From assembly GCF_934560975.1 (NCBI RefSeq), contig NZ_CAKTFO010000005.1, positions 124,001 through 188,000 on the forward strand: DNA of 64,000 nucleotides. The letters run 5' to 3'. The DNA is from an uncultured Sphingomonas sp. (lineage in GTDB: Bacteria; Pseudomonadota; Alphaproteobacteria; Sphingomonadales; Sphingomonadaceae). Positions 24,062 to 33,577 of this stretch are shown piece by piece (within the stretch, counting starts at the first letter, position 1; each line of letters begins with the position of its first letter). Both the position numbers and the translations under genes were made by a program. The notes beneath the pieces were generated by a model, which saw only the letters and a list, made by a program, of their open reading frames with translations, was not told where the DNA came from and searched no databases.

Positions 24062-25402
24062 TCAGCCCTGCGCGTCGGCGGCGGCGCGCAGCCGTTCGAT
24101 CGCCCGCTCCCGCCCGATCAGCGGCAGCAAGGCCGCCATGTCGGGGCCGTGACCCAGCCCGGTCAGCGCCAGCCGCAGCGGCAGGAACAGGGCCTTGCCC
24201 TTGCGCCCCGCTGCGGCCTTGAGCCGCGCGGTCAACTGCCCCCACGGATCCGCCGACCAGTCGATCTCCGCCGCGACACCCGCCGCCTGAGCGACATAGG
24301 CGCGATCCTCCTCCGCCACATCGAAGGTCGCGTTGCCGCGCAGGACCGGCTCCCACTCCGCCACGGCCTGCACGGTCGCGAGATTGGGCCGCAGCGCCTG
24401 CCAGACGGGCGCACTCACCCAGTCCGGAACGCGGTCGGCGACGGCATCATGGTCTAGCAGGTGGATGGTGCGGGCATTGAGCGCGGTGAGTTCGTCCAGG
24501 TCGAACCGCGCGGGCGCGCGGCCGAAGCGGGCAAAATCGATATGGTCGATCAGCAGGACCAAGTCCGTCACCGGCTCCACCGGATCGCTGGTGCCGATCC
24601 GCGCCAGCAGCGCGCAGAGCGCCAGCGGCTCGATCCCCTGTTCACGGAACGCATCCGTGCCGAGCGAGCCGAGCCGCTTGGACAATTTGCCCTCGCTGCC
24701 GACCAGCAGAGCCTCATGCGCGAAGGCGGGTGCGGGCGCGCCGAGTGCCTCGAACATCTGCAATTGCAGGCCGGCATTGGTGACATGGTCCTCGCCCCGG
24801 ACGATGTGCGTCACGCCCAGGTCGATGTCGTCGATCACGCTCGGCAGCATGTAGAGCCAGCTGCCATCCTCGCGCCGGATCACCGGATCGGACTGGAGGC
24901 GTGGGTCGATCTGCTGCGCCCCCCGGATCAGGTCGTCCCACTGGATCGGGCGATGGTGGTCGAGCTTGAAACGCCAGTGCGGCCGGCGCCCCTCCGCCTC
25001 CAGCCCCGCACGCTCCGCATCGGACAGAGAGAGCGCCGCGCGGTCGTAGATCGGCGGCAGGCCCCGGCCCGCCAGGATCTTGCGCTTGAGCTCCAGTTCC
25101 TGCGCGGTCTCGTAGGCGGGATAGACCCGACCCGCCGCGTACAATTCCTCGAACCGCCGCGCATACAGGTCGAACCGCTCGGATTGCCGCGCCGAGCCGT
25201 CGGCGGTCACGCCCAGCCAGGCGAGGTCGCGTTCGATCGCATCGGCGAATTCGGTCGTGGAGCGGGCCTGATCGGTATCGTCCAGCCGCAGCAGGAAGCG
25301 CCCGCCATGCTTGCGCGCCCACAGCCAGTTATGCAGCGCGGCGCGGATATTGCCGACATGCAGGCGGCCGGTGGGCGACGGGGCGAAACGGGTGACGACG
25401 GA
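24062..25402 (-). CDS. gltX: Glutamyl-tRNA synthetase
   Basis: 446 residues from the ATG at 25402, giving MSVVTRFAPSPTGRLHVGN with the HIGH-class motif. Class I synthetase charging tRNA-Glu (or tRNA-Gln before amidation). The zinc-less core is followed by the KMSKS equivalent GKLSKRLGSLGTD (about 238) and a shortened anticodon-binding domain. Alphaproteobacteria often carry two gltX genes, one using tRNA-Gln; which this is cannot be decided by eye. Thirteen upstream in-frame codons lack similarity. Confidence 0.94.
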   Translation of the reverse strand, partial: SVVTRFAPSPTGRLHVGNIRAALHNWLWARKHGGRFLLRLDDTDQARSTTEFADAIERDLAWLGVTADGSARQSERFDLYARRFEELYAAGRVYPAYETAQELELKRKILAGRGLPPIYDRAALSLSDAERAGLEAEGRRPHWRFKLDHHRPIQWDDLIRGAQQIDPRLQSDPVIRREDGSWLYMLPSVIDDIDLGVTHIVRGEDHVTNAGLQLQMFEALGAPAPAFAHEALLVGSEGKLSKRLGSLGTDAFREQGIEPLALCALLARIGTSDPVEPVTDLVLLIDHIDFARFGRAPARFDLDELTALNARTIHLLDHDAVADRVPDWVSAPVWQALRPNLATVQAVAEWEPVLRGNATFDVAEEDRAYVAQAAGVAAEIDWSADPWGQLTARLKAAAGRKGKALFLPLRLALTGLGHGPDMAALLPLIGRERAIERLRAAADAQG

Positions 25403-25461
25403 CATGAGGCGCGCTCTACCGAAAGGCCGCCGCGCCGTCATGGCCTATCGCGGCGACGCTC

Positions 25462-27840
25462 TCACGCCGTCACGCCCGGCCTGGCGGTGTAGAGGCGCAC
25501 GCCGAAGACCGGCCCGGCCGAGCTGCGATCATGCGGCAAGAACTTGATCCGGATCGACTGCTTGCCCCGAGTCGCCCCTTCCGGCAGCGGATATTCCGCG
25601 TCGAAGAACTTGCCCGGCTGGTCATTGTCGAGATGCTGGGTCGCGATCTTCACATTGTCGACCAGAATGTCGAAGTCGCGCGCGCGCTCGCCACCCCAAT
25701 AGGTGGCCTGCAGGACCAGCGGACCCGGCTTCACCTTCATCGCGAACTCGAAATAGCCGCCCGACCGCGCGTCGCGGCCCTGACGGGCGCGATAGGTGAC
25801 GGGGTAGGAGATTTCGCTGGTCAGCGCGTGATCGCGCTCGGGCTGCATCTCGCCCAGGAACATGACGTCGACCGATCGCGCGGCAATGTCCTTCAGCCGC
25901 GCCTGCTCGGCCACGAACGCCGCTTCCTCCGTCACCCATTCGCCTTCGGAGAAGGTCTTGAAATAGACCGCGCTCAGCCGGTCATGTTGGCGGAAAAAGG
26001 GAACGAAGGTGAGGTCGCGCGGTCGGGCGATGCCGCGCGTGGCATAGCTGCCCCGCGCTGCGTCGGCGGGCGCAAAGGCGGCGAGCAGGTCCGCGCCGAC
26101 CAAGGCAGGGTCGGCGCCCGCCCATTTCTGCGTCTTGGGGCCGAGATCGGCCGCGAGCACCATCGGCCCGCGCAGCACCGCCACGGTGCGGGCGCTGCCG
26201 GGCGCCGCCTCCGTCCTGAGTTCCAGCGGCAGCGTGATCGCGATCGTGTCCCCCGCCTTCCAGCGGCGGGTAACAACCGCATAGCCGCGCTCGGAGGTGG
26301 GCGTCACCGTTTCGCCGTTGACCGAAACCAGCGCCTTGCCGGCGGCCCAGCCCGGCACGCGCAGCGCGACCGGGAAGCGGCCGCCGCGCAGGCGGTTGAA
26401 GGTGATCCGCGACTCCGGCTCGAACGGATAGCGGGTATCCAGCGTCACGGCGGCCTTGCGCGCCGCCCATGTGGCGTCGGCGGGGATGTAGAGATTGACG
26501 AACAAGGTGCCGTCATCCCCTTCCCAGAAGATCGACTCGCCATGCTTGGCATGGCTCTCCATGCCCGAGCCGACACAGCACCAGAAGGCGTTGTCCTCCG
26601 TCGAGGAATAGTCCCGCTCGGCGCCGGTCATCAGCGGCGTCATGTAGGTGAAGCCGCCGGTGGACGGGTGCTGCGCCGCCATGACGTGGTTGAGGTGGGC
26701 GCGTTCGTAGAAATCGAACAGGGCGCCGTCCGGCTGCCACGACCAGAGATGCCGGGTCAGCTTCAGCATGTTGTAGGTGTTGCAATGCTCGCACGTCTGT
26801 TCGGTGACGTGGTCGGCGATCGTGTCGGGTTCGGAGAAATATTCGCGGTCGGCGTTACCGCCGATGACGTAGCTGTGATGCTTGGTTACCGCGTCCCAGA
26901 AGAAGGTGGCCGCCGTCGCCTTGGCCGGATCGCCTTTCCGCACCTCATGGATGCGCGCGAGGCCGATCAGCTTCGGCACCTGCGTGTTGGCGTGGAAATT
27001 GGCGAGCTTGTCCTCGCGCCGGGTCAGTGGATCCAGCACGCGATTGTCGTAGATCAGCTCCGCCATCCTCAGCCAGCGGGCGTCGCCGGTCCGCGCATAC
27101 AGTTCGGCATAGCTTTCGTTCATGCCGCCATATTCGCAGCCCAGCACCTCCTGCACCTGTTCGGGCGTCAGCGCGGCGAAGACCCGCTCGAAATAGCCGC
27201 CGAGCCCTTGGGCGACCGTCAGCGCCTTGGGATTGCCCCATGACCCATGGACGTCGAGCAGGCCGGCAAAGACCTTGTGCACGGTGTAGAGGGGCGACCA
27301 GGAACCGTTGAGGTCGAACCCGCCCGACTTGATCTCGCCCCGCATCACCTCCGGGAAGATCTCCTCCCCGTCGACGACCGTGCCGTCCTTCCGCTTGCGG
27401 CCGAGCGCGCCGACATAGCCGGTGCCGCGCTTGGCCTGCGCTTCGGCCAGTTCATCGACGATATAGTCCGCACGGCGGCGCATTTCGGGGTCGCCGGTCT
27501 GCTCGTAGGTGAGCACCAGCGCGGTCAGGTAGTGGCCGAGCGTATGGCCCGCAATCGTATCGCTTTCCCACCCGCCGTAGATCGGCGCCTTCGGCTCCAA
27601 CCCGGCATATTTGCGGAAATTGTGGAGCAGCCGGTCAGGCTGGAGGCGGTACAGATAGGCGCGGTTGACCTCCACCGCGTTGGCATAATCGGACGGGCGC
27701 AGGCGCACGGCCCACAGCGGCAACGGCCTCGCGGTCCGGGTCGGCAGCGCGGATGCGGCGGCGCGAGCGGGCACATGCGCCATGATCGCCAGGCCGCCGG
27801 CACCCAGCAGCAATTCGCGGCGGCTCGTCCTCAGCATCAT
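25462..27840 (-). CDS. Glycoside hydrolase family 127 beta-L-arabinofuranosidase, Tat-exported
   Basis: 792 residues from the ATG at 27840, seven bases after GGAG. The N-terminus has a twin-arginine signal, MMLRTSRRELLLGAGG then a hydrophobic stretch to ARAAA. The body is a GH127 (old DUF1680) protein: HTLGHYLTALVLTYEQTGD near 110, YNMLKLTRHLW after CEHCN (zinc cysteine), and FWCCVGSGMESHAKHG with the vicinal cysteines of which the first is the nucleophile in the Bifidobacterium enzyme. A C-terminal sandwich region extends past residue 560. Likely releases arabinose from plant or glycoprotein glycans in the periplasm. Isolated from other sugar genes. Confidence 0.88.
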   Translation of the reverse strand: MMLRTSRRELLLGAGGLAIMAHVPARAAASALPTRTARPLPLWAVRLRPSDYANAVEVNRAYLYRLQPDRLLHNFRKYAGLEPKAPIYGGWESDTIAGHTLGHYLTALVLTYEQTGDPEMRRRADYIVDELAEAQAKRGTGYVGALGRKRKDGTVVDGEEIFPEVMRGEIKSGGFDLNGSWSPLYTVHKVFAGLLDVHGSWGNPKALTVAQGLGGYFERVFAALTPEQVQEVLGCEYGGMNESYAELYARTGDARWLRMAELIYDNRVLDPLTRREDKLANFHANTQVPKLIGLARIHEVRKGDPAKATAATFFWDAVTKHHSYVIGGNADREYFSEPDTIADHVTEQTCEHCNTYNMLKLTRHLWSWQPDGALFDFYERAHLNHVMAAQHPSTGGFTYMTPLMTGAERDYSSTEDNAFWCCVGSGMESHAKHGESIFWEGDDGTLFVNLYIPADATWAARKAAVTLDTRYPFEPESRITFNRLRGGRFPVALRVPGWAAGKALVSVNGETVTPTSERGYAVVTRRWKAGDTIAITLPLELRTEAAPGSARTVAVLRGPMVLAADLGPKTQKWAGADPALVGADLLAAFAPADAARGSYATRGIARPRDLTFVPFFRQHDRLSAVYFKTFSEGEWVTEEAAFVAEQARLKDIAARSVDVMFLGEMQPERDHALTSEISYPVTYRARQGRDARSGGYFEFAMKVKPGPLVLQATYWGGERARDFDILVDNVKIATQHLDNDQPGKFFDAEYPLPEGATRGKQSIRIKFLPHDRSSAGPVFGVRLYTARPGVTA

Positions 27841-27856
27841 ACGCCCTCTCCAAGAA

Positions 27857-27869
27857 TATGGTATACGAT
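27857..27869 (-). promoter_or_regulatory. Possible GntR-type operator upstream of the GH127 gene
   Basis: GTATAC palindrome at 27861-27866, extending as ATGGTATACGAT, 17-28 bases before the start codon. It resembles UxuR/ExuR-type GntR operators (TTGGTATACCAA). It may equally be a -10 promoter element (TATACC on the minus strand). Confidence 0.3.
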
Positions 27870-27977
27870 TGGGCATGGCGCGCACCTAGTCAAGGCAGTT
27901 TGCAGGTGGCTTGTCCCGATCCGCCCACGCGAACATAAGGCCGCGCTCCCCCGCATTGTTCAGGCACCTCCCGATTC

Positions 27978-29279
27978 ATGACCTCCCTTCATCAGGGCCG
28001 CTCGGCCGGCCTGGATTTCGGTACAACCAACAGCGTCGCGGCGCTTGCCGGCAGCTCCGGTGACGCGCCGCAGCTGATCGCGCTCGACGGGCCGGGCGGG
28101 CCGACCGACGTATTCCGCTCCGCTTTGTGCTTCTGGCATGACGAGGATGCGCGCGGCGGCCTGGCGGTCGAGGCGGGACCGGCGGCGATCCACGAATATC
28201 TGGAATATCCAAGCGACAGCCGCTTCCTGCAATCGTTCAAGTCGGTTGCGGCCACGGCCTCGTTCGACAGCGCGCCCGTTTTCACCAAGCGGTTCCGGTT
28301 CGAGGAACTGGGCCGGCTGTTTCTGGACAAGCTGGCGTCCCATGGCGGCGGCAAGCTCGACCGGCTCGACCGGCTGGTGGTCGGGCGGCCGGTCCATTAC
28401 GCGGGCGCGCGGCCCGATTCGGCGCTGGCGCGGCAACGCTACGACGCCATGTTCACGGGCTTCGCGCGCGAGATCCACTATGTCTACGAGCCGCTGGCGG
28501 CCGCCTTCAGCTATGCCGCGCGCCTGACCGAACCCGCCACCCTGCTGGTCGCCGACTTCGGCGGCGGCACCAGCGACTTCTCGGTGGTGCAGGTCAAGGA
28601 ACCGGGCGCGGCGCAGCGTTGCGTGCCGCTGGGCCATGCCGGCGTGGGCCTCGCCGGCGACCGGTTCGACCAGCGCATCGTCGACCGGCTGGTCCTGCCG
28701 ATGCTGGGCAAGGGCGGGCAATACCGGTCGTTCGACAAGCTGCTGGACATACCCGGCGGCTATTTCGCGGATTTTTCCGACTGGTCCCGGCTGGCGCTGA
28801 TGCGTAACCGGCGGACGCTGGACGAACTGGAACGGCTGCGCCGCAACGCGCTGGAACCGGACGCGATCGGCCGCATGATCGCGATGATCGAGAATGAACT
28901 GGGCTTCCCGCTCTACGATGCGGTGGGCCGGCTGAAGCGCGCGCTGTCGGATCAGGACGCTGCCACATTCCACTTTTCCGGCGCGGGCGTCGAGATCGAG
29001 GCGGCGGTCACCCGGGAGGCGTTCGAGGGCTGGATCGCGCCCGACATCGCCCGGATGGCGGCGGCGGTGGACGATGCGCTGGCCGATGCCGGGCTGGGCG
29101 AGGCGGACATCGACCGCGTGTTCCTGACCGGCGGCACATCACTGGTGCCGGCGGTCCGCGCCGTCTTCACCAGCCGCTTCGGGACGGAGCGGATCATGTC
29201 GGGTGGGGAGCTTACCTCGATTGCGCACGGCCTGGCGCTGGTGGCGCAGGAGGATGACCTGTCCGCCTGGACGGCATGA
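27978..29279 (+). CDS. Hsp70/DnaK-like ATPase, YegD type
   Basis: 433 residues, the length of the actin-like ATPase domain with only a short extra segment, as in YegD-type proteins; there is no DnaK substrate-binding domain. Phosphate loops are GLDFGTTNSVAAL (about 11-23) and VADFGGGTSDFSVVQ (about 192), and the adenosine motif VFLTGGTSLVPAVR is near 385. These proteins are assumed to be chaperone-like, without defined clients. Stops four bases before the next gene's GTG. Confidence 0.9.
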   Translation: MTSLHQGRSAGLDFGTTNSVAALAGSSGDAPQLIALDGPGGPTDVFRSALCFWHDEDARGGLAVEAGPAAIHEYLEYPSDSRFLQSFKSVAATASFDSAPVFTKRFRFEELGRLFLDKLASHGGGKLDRLDRLVVGRPVHYAGARPDSALARQRYDAMFTGFAREIHYVYEPLAAAFSYAARLTEPATLLVADFGGGTSDFSVVQVKEPGAAQRCVPLGHAGVGLAGDRFDQRIVDRLVLPMLGKGGQYRSFDKLLDIPGGYFADFSDWSRLALMRNRRTLDELERLRRNALEPDAIGRMIAMIENELGFPLYDAVGRLKRALSDQDAATFHFSGAGVEIEAAVTREAFEGWIAPDIARMAAAVDDALADAGLGEADIDRVFLTGGTSLVPAVRAVFTSRFGTERIMSGGELTSIAHGLALVAQEDDLSAWTA

Positions 29280-29283
29280 CGCA

Positions 29284-29982
29284 GTGACCGCTTTGGCTGA
29301 AACCGCGCTCTATGGCCCGGTGAAGAGCTTCCTCGAAGCGCAGGGTTTCGCGGTGAAGGGCGAGGTGTGTGGGTGCGACGTGGTCGCGGTGCGGCCGGGC
29401 GAGCCGCCGGTGCTGGTCATTGCCGAGCTGAAGCTGTCCTTCACCCTCGAACTGGCGTTGCAGGCGGTGGATCGGCTGCGCGCGGCGGACCAGGTCTACC
29501 TTGCCGTGGTGGCGAGCCGACGGGGACGCGACCAGGACAAGCGCGTGCATCGGCTGTGCCGCCTGCTCGGCCTGGGCCTGCTCGCGGTCGACATGCGGCT
29601 GGGCAAGGTGGTCCTGCTGTGCGAGCCGACGCCCTACCGGCCGCGTCCCAACCTGCCGCGGCGTCGCCGGCTGTTGCGGGAACATGCCAGCCGCAAGGGC
29701 GATCCCACCCGGGGCGGATCGACCCGCCAGCCGATCATGACCGCCTATCGCCAGCGCGCGCTGGCCTGCGCGGCCGCCATCGGCGGCGGAACCGCCCGCC
29801 CGCGCGACCTGAAGCATCTGGCGGAGGATGCGGGCGCCATCCTGTTGCGCAACGTCTATGGCTGGTTCGATCGGGCGGAAAAAGGCATCTACCGCCTGAG
29901 CGAAGCCGGCTTGACCGCGCTGCGGGATCAGCCAGCGGAGCCGATCGAACCGGAACCCGGCGGATCGCTCCAACACGGGTGA
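29284..29982 (+). CDS. DUF2161 family putative PD-(D/E)XK phosphodiesterase
   Basis: 232 residues from a GTG at 29284, the only plausible start since the ATG at 29276 hits a stop. Residues about 28-55 contain GCDVVAVRPG, then VLVIAELKLSF, i.e. the D...E-x-K arrangement of PD-(D/E)XK nuclease folds. DUF2161 proteins are annotated as putative phosphodiesterases; substrate unknown. The central region is Arg-rich (PNLPRRRRLLREHASRKG) and the C-terminal part looks like a winged helix (IYRLSEAGLTALRDQ). Close coupling to the Hsp70-like gene suggests joint expression. Confidence 0.75.
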   Translation: MTALAETALYGPVKSFLEAQGFAVKGEVCGCDVVAVRPGEPPVLVIAELKLSFTLELALQAVDRLRAADQVYLAVVASRRGRDQDKRVHRLCRLLGLGLLAVDMRLGKVVLLCEPTPYRPRPNLPRRRRLLREHASRKGDPTRGGSTRQPIMTAYRQRALACAAAIGGGTARPRDLKHLAEDAGAILLRNVYGWFDRAEKGIYRLSEAGLTALRDQPAEPIEPEPGGSLQHG

Positions 29983-30016
29983 TGGGCGCGCGGGCGGTTT
30001 GCGGCTACAAAGGCGC

Positions 30017-30280
30017 ATGGACTTCGATCAGCTTCTTGTTCGTTTCTTCGGAACCGACGATTTCGCCAGCATGTCGGAGGAGCAACTGGTCTCCGGCGTG
30101 GAACGGGTGCGGTTGCAATTCGGGCTGGAGCGCGACTCCGGCCGCCGCTTCGCCTTGTGGTGCCTGATGTACATGCTCGGCGTCGCGCCCGACCTCGAAT
30201 CCGCATTCGAGGATGAGGACGACCGGGAGGCCGCGCGCGACTTCATGGACATGGCCGACGCGGAGATCGAGGAAGACTGA
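30017..30280 (+). CDS. Small acidic conserved hypothetical protein
   Basis: 87 residues from the ATG at 30017. Strongly acidic, with MDFDQLLVRFFGTDDFASM at the start and an Asp/Glu-rich C-terminus (FEDEDDREAARDFMDMADAE). No membrane segment or known motif. The frame is open six codons further upstream but with only a TTG. Real gene status is supported by codon usage matching its neighbours and by orientation with the DUF2161 gene. I do not recognise a family. Confidence 0.6.
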   Translation: MDFDQLLVRFFGTDDFASMSEEQLVSGVERVRLQFGLERDSGRRFALWCLMYMLGVAPDLESAFEDEDDREAARDFMDMADAEIEED

Positions 30281-30414
30281 GTACCATTTCCGCCGCGCTA
30301 TTCGGCTGAAGTGATGTATCGGATTGACATGAGAGTTCAGGACATTTCCAGTTGCGGCGCCCGATCCGCAATCGCGCATGGCGCTGTCGATGCGGCATGC
30401 GGGGCCGAGGCGCG

Positions 30415-31086
30415 ATGATCCCGCGCGAACTGGTCGGCGTGGCGGAGGTGCCGGGCGGCCCGCCGCTGCGCCTGGTGCGGCATGGCGGCGACTTCATCAT
30501 CATGCTCGACCGCAACGAGTTGATGAGCAGCCGCATGAGCGGTTCGGAGGTGGCGCTCGGCACCATGACCTGTGCCCGGCTGCGGTCGCGCGCCGATATG
30601 CGCCTGCTGGTCGGCGGCTACGGCATGGGCTTCACCCTGCGCGCAATCCTGGGAGAGGTCGGCCCCGATGCGCGGGTGACCGTGGCGGAACTGGTGCCCG
30701 GCATCCTCGAATGGGCGCGCGGGCCGATGGCTGCCATGACCGGCAACTGCCTGGACGACCCCCGGGTGGATGTCCGCATCGCGGATGTCGGCGCAGTGAT
30801 CGACGCCGGGAAAGGCCGGTTCGACGCGATCCTGCTGGATGTGGACAATGGGCCGGACGGGCTGACCCGACAGGCCAATGACGGCCTCTACAGCGCCTAT
30901 GGCCTGGCACGCGCGCGGGCGGCGCTCACGCCCGGCGGCATCCTGGCGGTCTGGTCGGCCGGCCCCGACCCCGCCTTCACCCGCCGGCTGAAGCAGGAAG
31001 GCTTCGCCGTGGACGAGGTCCAGGTCAGGGCACGGGACAATGGCAAGGGCCCGATCCACACCATCTGGTTCGCCACCCGCCGCTAG
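30415..31086 (+). CDS. Spermidine synthase-like methyltransferase-fold protein
   Basis: 223 residues from the ATG at 30415. It has a Rossmann fold of the spermidine synthase group: LLVGGYGMGFTLRAIL (motif I), VTVAELVPGILEWARG (motif II with the acidic ribose ligand), and FDAILLDVDNGPDGL (motif with the Asp-x-Asp). The substrate-gating residues of true spermidine synthase are not obvious, and no SAM decarboxylase gene is near. A polyamine role is possible; many such homologues are orphan. Divergent region follows with the siderophore receptor. Confidence 0.7.
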   Translation: MIPRELVGVAEVPGGPPLRLVRHGGDFIIMLDRNELMSSRMSGSEVALGTMTCARLRSRADMRLLVGGYGMGFTLRAILGEVGPDARVTVAELVPGILEWARGPMAAMTGNCLDDPRVDVRIADVGAVIDAGKGRFDAILLDVDNGPDGLTRQANDGLYSAYGLARARAALTPGGILAVWSAGPDPAFTRRLKQEGFAVDEVQVRARDNGKGPIHTIWFATRR

Positions 31087-31137
31087 GCCCGGTTTCGCCC
31101 TGCCACCCGCCCCGCCGATTCATCGCTCGACTGCTAT

Positions 31138-31152
31138 TGCGAGTTATTCGCA
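31138..31152 (+). promoter_or_regulatory. Fur-like operator before the siderophore receptor
   Basis: Inverted repeat TGCGA-GTTAT-TCGCA, perfect in both 5-bp arms. It matches the GCGAATnATTCGC style of iron boxes seen before TonB-dependent receptors, and lies 89 bp upstream of the ATG at 31241. Fur as the binding protein is inferred. Confidence 0.55.
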
Positions 31153-31240
31153 CAACCTCTATCAGGCCCCCACGCATCGGGGTCGCACCTCAACAGAAGG
31201 GTGAGCCGATGCGGGGAATCAACAATCGGGGCCAGCATCC

Positions 31241-33445
31241 ATGTCGTTCAAGCTTTCTCTCACACTGGGGTGCGCAGCCTGCGCCTTCGCCGCCACGCCG
31301 ACCATGGCACTGACCGGCGAGGAGGAAAGCAAGACGGCGGCAACGTCGTCGACGGTGTCGGATGCGGAAGAGCTGGTCGTCACCGGCGCCTATACCATCC
31401 CCGATCGGATCGACACGGCGACGGGCCTGGGCCTGACCGTCCGCGAGACGCCGCAATCGGTGAGCATCGTCACCGCGCAACGCATCATCGACCAGAACCT
31501 GATCAGCGTCCGCGACGTGATCGAGAATGGCATCGGCGTGGCCGTCAACGAGACGGATGACGTCCGCAACTCCTTCTTTGCGCGCGGGTTCGAGATCCGC
31601 AACACGCAGATCGATGGCGTGCCGACCGCCTGGGCGCTGGGCGGGGATCGCGGCGAAACCATTGCCGACGTGTCCATCTATGAACGCGTGGAGATCGTGC
31701 GCGGCGCGACCGGCCTGCTCAGCGGCGCGGGCGACCCCTCGGCGTCGATCAACCTCGTCCGCAAGCATGCCGACCGCAAGGATTGGGGCGGCTACCTCAA
31801 TGCCGCTTATGGCAGCTGGGACACCTGGCGCGTGTCCGGCGACATCGGCGGCGCCGTGACCTCGGACGGCCGCCTGCGCGTGCGTGGCGTCGGCCGCTAC
31901 GAAGAGGGCAATTCGTTCACCGACTTCTACAACAACAAGAAGTTGGTCCTGTACGGCACCCTGGAAGCTGATGTCACCGACCATACGTTGCTGCGGGTCG
32001 GGTTCAGCCACCAGCGCAACGAGCCTTATGGTGCCTTCTGGGGCAGCCTGCCGACCTTCTACAGCGACGGCACCATCGCGAAATGGGATCGGTCCAAGAG
32101 CACCGCGCAACCGTGGACGACTTGGACCACGGTGAACCAGAACTTCTTTGCGACGCTGAGCCACGATTTCGGCGGAGGCTGGAGCCTGACCGGCAATTAC
32201 AACCGGCTGCGCAACACCCAGTTCACCCAGATCCTGTATTTGTTCGGCAATGTGGACCGCGTCACCGGGCTGGGCCTGAGCAGCAATCCCTATTCGGCAT
32301 ATGGCGAGAGCATCCAGAACAGCTACGACACCCAACTCAAGGGCCGCATCTCGCTGTTCGGGCGCGACCATGAACTGGTGCTCGGCTATCTCAACAGCGA
32401 ACTCAATCGCCAAACGGACACCTACCAGGCGCTGAATGAAATCCCGCCATTCGGCAACTTCCAGTTCCCGCCCGCCGGCGATTTCAACAATTGGAACGAG
32501 AACTCCTATCCCTTCCCCGGCTTTGCCGAGACGCCCACCGTTGGTGTCGAGAAAGAGCGGATCCGGCAGATCGGCTATTACGGTGCGGTACGCGTCAACG
32601 TCGCCGATTGGCTGAAGGTGATCGGCGGCGGGCGCCTGGCGGAGTGGAAGTTGAAGGGCGTCGCCTATGGCGTGGATCGCGACTATGGCGACAAGAATGT
32701 CTTCATCCCCTATGTGGGCGTCTTGGCCGACATCACGCCCAACCATCGGCTGTATGCGAGCTACACGACCATTTTCCTGCCGCAGAACGCCCAGGATCGC
32801 ACGTTCACGCAGCTCGATCCGATCCGTGGGAAGGCCTATGAAGTCGGCCTGAAAAGCGCCTTTTTCAACGAAGCATTGCAGACCTCGGTGGCATTGTTCC
32901 GGATCGAGCAGGATAATCTGGCGCAGATCGACGGCCCGCCGATCACGCGGCCGGGTTTCGCCCTGCCGTTCCAGCCGTATCGTGCCGCCGATGGCGTGGT
33001 CAGCAAGGGGTTGGAGGTTGAGGCGACCGGAAGCCCGCTGGACAATTGGAACATCAATGTCGGCTACAGCCAGTTCAAGGCGCATGACGCCAATGGCGAC
33101 AACGCCAATACCGACCAGCCCCGCCGCCTGTTGAAGGCGTTCACCACCTATACGATCCCCGAGGTGCTGGGCGGCCTGACGTTCGGTGGCGGCGTCAATT
33201 ACCGCAGCGCGGCTTACTCCAACGGCACGATCCCCGGAACCACGCCGGTGCCGTTCCGGTTCAAGCAGGGCAGCTTCGCGGTGGTCAATCTGATGGCCCG
33301 TCTGGCGGTGACGGAGCAGGTCAGCGTGCAGGCCAATGTCGACAACCTGCTGGACAAGTCCTATTTCAGCCAGGTCGGCAATTTCAGCCAGTACCGCTAC
33401 GGGCGGCCGCGCAACTTCACGATCGGCGCCAACTACCGCTTCTGA
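31241..33445 (+). CDS. TonB-dependent siderophore receptor
   Basis: 734 residues, standard for outer-membrane ferric-siderophore receptors. A signal peptide covers residues 1-24 (CAFAATPTMA). The plug domain includes VRETPQSVSIVTAQRI, FFARGFEIRNTQIDGVP and YERVEIVRGATGLLSGAGDP. Twenty-two-strand barrel sequence follows and ends in the outer-membrane targeting residue Phe (RNFTIGANYRF). The plug sequence and FARGFEI element resemble FpvA/FhuE-type hydroxamate or mixed siderophore receptors; ligand unknown. An iron-box-like operator lies upstream and a hairpin terminator downstream. No biosynthesis genes are nearby, suggesting use of xenosiderophores. Confidence 0.92.
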   Translation: MSFKLSLTLGCAACAFAATPTMALTGEEESKTAATSSTVSDAEELVVTGAYTIPDRIDTATGLGLTVRETPQSVSIVTAQRIIDQNLISVRDVIENGIGVAVNETDDVRNSFFARGFEIRNTQIDGVPTAWALGGDRGETIADVSIYERVEIVRGATGLLSGAGDPSASINLVRKHADRKDWGGYLNAAYGSWDTWRVSGDIGGAVTSDGRLRVRGVGRYEEGNSFTDFYNNKKLVLYGTLEADVTDHTLLRVGFSHQRNEPYGAFWGSLPTFYSDGTIAKWDRSKSTAQPWTTWTTVNQNFFATLSHDFGGGWSLTGNYNRLRNTQFTQILYLFGNVDRVTGLGLSSNPYSAYGESIQNSYDTQLKGRISLFGRDHELVLGYLNSELNRQTDTYQALNEIPPFGNFQFPPAGDFNNWNENSYPFPGFAETPTVGVEKERIRQIGYYGAVRVNVADWLKVIGGGRLAEWKLKGVAYGVDRDYGDKNVFIPYVGVLADITPNHRLYASYTTIFLPQNAQDRTFTQLDPIRGKAYEVGLKSAFFNEALQTSVALFRIEQDNLAQIDGPPITRPGFALPFQPYRAADGVVSKGLEVEATGSPLDNWNINVGYSQFKAHDANGDNANTDQPRRLLKAFTTYTIPEVLGGLTFGGGVNYRSAAYSNGTIPGTTPVPFRFKQGSFAVVNLMARLAVTEQVSVQANVDNLLDKSYFSQVGNFSQYRYGRPRNFTIGANYRF

Positions 33446-33456
33446 CGCTCAAAGAG

Positions 33457-33480
33457 GGGCGACCGCGCTGCCGGTCGCCC
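33457..33480 (+). terminator. Intrinsic terminator after the siderophore receptor
   Basis: GGGCGACCG / CGGTCGCCC, a perfect 9-bp stem with six-base loop, followed by TTCTCCC, starting 11 bases after the stop codon. Confidence 0.75.
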
Positions 33481-33577
33481 TTCTCCCCCGCCAGACCAGC
33501 CGTAGCACCGTCCGCCTTGCCCGGGCCGGAGCGGATCGACTGTCGCGGGCCGGCCGTCGCTGTGGCATGGGGCGTGC

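Noticed and set aside
31190..33085. 631-codon frame antisense to the siderophore receptor
   Set aside because: Shadow of the receptor; composition biased, no motif.
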